NCBI GenBank assembly: GCA_041746855.1 | Contig: JBGTGG010000182.1 | Coordinates: 1-6,132 of the forward strand | Direction: 5' to 3' | DNA: 6,132 nucleotides | Source of the DNA: JBGTGG01 sp041746855 | Lineage (GTDB): Bacteria; Bacteroidota; Bacteroidia; Cytophagales; Cyclobacteriaceae | In this document: positions 5,562 to 6,132 of the stretch, piece by piece | Position numbering within the stretch: position 1 is the first letter of the stretch | Layout: each line of letters starts with the position of its first letter | Program-made: the position numbers and the translations under genes | The notes under the pieces: generated by a model | What the model saw: only the letters and a program-made list of their open reading frames with translations | Databases searched by the model: none | What the model was told of the DNA's origin: nothing

Positions 5562-6132
5562 TTACCACTTTTCCTTTTGCAAATCGGGCCAAATGTATTC
5601 ATCGTAAATTGCTTTGATGGAGTTGCGCTGTCCATCAGGTAATTCAGGAAATGTAGCTGCCTGTAAGTTTAATCCGACTTGTTCGCGGTTGGAAGCCCCC
5701 GGAATCACGCAGCTCACTTCATCAAACATTAAAATCCAGCGTAGTGCAACAGCCGCCAGATTGGTATCTGTTGGAAATAGTTTTTTTAATTCTTCCACTG
5801 CTGCCAAACCTTTTTCATATGGAACCCCGGAGAAGGTTTCTCCTTTATCGAAGGCTTCGCCTTTGCGGTTGAAGGTGCGGTGATCGTCTTTTCCGAATTC
5901 AGTACTTGCTGAAAATTTTCCACTTAGAAGTCCGCTGGCGAGAGGCACACGCGCTATGATGCCAATGTTTTTCTTTTTAGCTTCTGCAAAGAAATCTTCG
6001 GCAGGGCGTTGCCGGAACATATTAAAAATAATCTGTACCGTTGTTACATTGTCATGCTGAATTGCGCGTAACGCTTCTTCCACGCGCTCAACACTCACAC
6101 CCAGATGTTGAATTTTTCCTTCTTGTTTTAAT
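5562..6132 (-). CDS. Aldo/keto reductase, C-terminal part
   Basis: NADPH-dependent aldo/keto reductase with a TIM-barrel fold. The window holds 189 C-terminal residues of an expected 310-330; the reading frame is open to the right edge, so the N-terminus lies outside. Visible landmarks: GKIQHLGVS at 5-13, VQIIFNMF at about 32-39, IGIIARVPLASGLLSGKF at about 56-73, then ALRWILMFDEVSCVIPGAS and NREQVGLNLQAA, the C-terminal NADPH adenosine-binding region. The catalytic Asp-Tyr-Lys-His set is in the missing part and cannot be checked. A GTG at 6098 falls within the HLGVSVE segment, which is mid-barrel, so it is not the start. The GNAT gene follows after 26 nt, probably in the same operon. The substrate is unknown; members act on a broad range of aldehydes and ketones. 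Confidence 0.93.
   Translation of the reverse strand, partial: LKQEGKIQHLGVSVERVEEALRAIQHDNVTTVQIIFNMFRQRPAEDFFAEAKKKNIGIIARVPLASGLLSGKFSASTEFGKDDHRTFNRKGEAFDKGETFSGVPYEKGLAAVEELKKLFPTDTNLAAVALRWILMFDEVSCVIPGASNREQVGLNLQAATFPELPDGQRNSIKAIYDEYIWPDLQKEKW

Noticed and set aside
5453..5635. 60-codon minus-strand ORF across the GNAT/aldo-keto reductase junction
   Set aside because: Different frame from both well-supported genes and without any family feature.
6096..6098. GTG as start of the aldo/keto reductase
   Set aside because: The frame is open to the edge and the residues before it (GKIQHLG) are a conserved internal part of the family.

Overview
The window looks like chromosomal DNA from a member of the Bacteroidota, possibly a Cytophagales-type organism. 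Reasons: two candidate promoters have the TTTG-N18-TAnnTTTG-like layout of that phylum, several starts lack a Shine-Dalgarno sequence (SD), and the glycine decarboxylase and secreted M28 peptidase read like Bacteroidota versions. Genus is not decidable from the sequence.

Layout. (1) Positions 1-680, minus: N-terminal 226 residues of glycine decarboxylase (gcvP), cut by the left edge. (2) Positions 681-915: divergent control region with a candidate promoter on each strand and a hairpin in the gcvP leader. (3) Positions 916-2418, plus: an exported M28 zinc peptidase with a PA insert, followed by a strong hairpin terminator shared with the convergent gene. (4) Positions 2483-3734, minus: an AT-rich two-gene cassette. 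A 260-residue protein of unknown function overlaps a PIN-domain nuclease by 11 nt. Order and overlap resemble a toxin-antitoxin operon, but the upstream partner is far larger than a usual VapB. This is the most unusual part of the window. (5) Positions 3822-5002: an NADP-binding reductase (minus) divergent from an HxlR/DUF24 regulator (plus). The 173-nt gap holds three inverted repeats and, before the reductase, a strong SD serving a 9-codon ORF whose stop overlaps the reductase start as ATGA. (6) Positions 5022-5043: a perfect hairpin between convergent genes. (7) Positions 5077-6132, minus: an aldo/keto reductase (N-terminus outside the window) followed 26 nt later by a GNAT acetyltransferase, probably one operon.

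How they fit together. gcvP belongs to the glycine cleavage system; the M28 enzyme probably trims peptides outside the cytoplasmic membrane. The HxlR regulator probably senses a redox or electrophile signal and controls itself and the reductase next door. The PIN cassette sits between these housekeeping blocks, has clearly lower G+C in the lines counted, and is probably an acquired accessory module. No tRNA, rRNA, CRISPR array, transposase or attachment site was seen.
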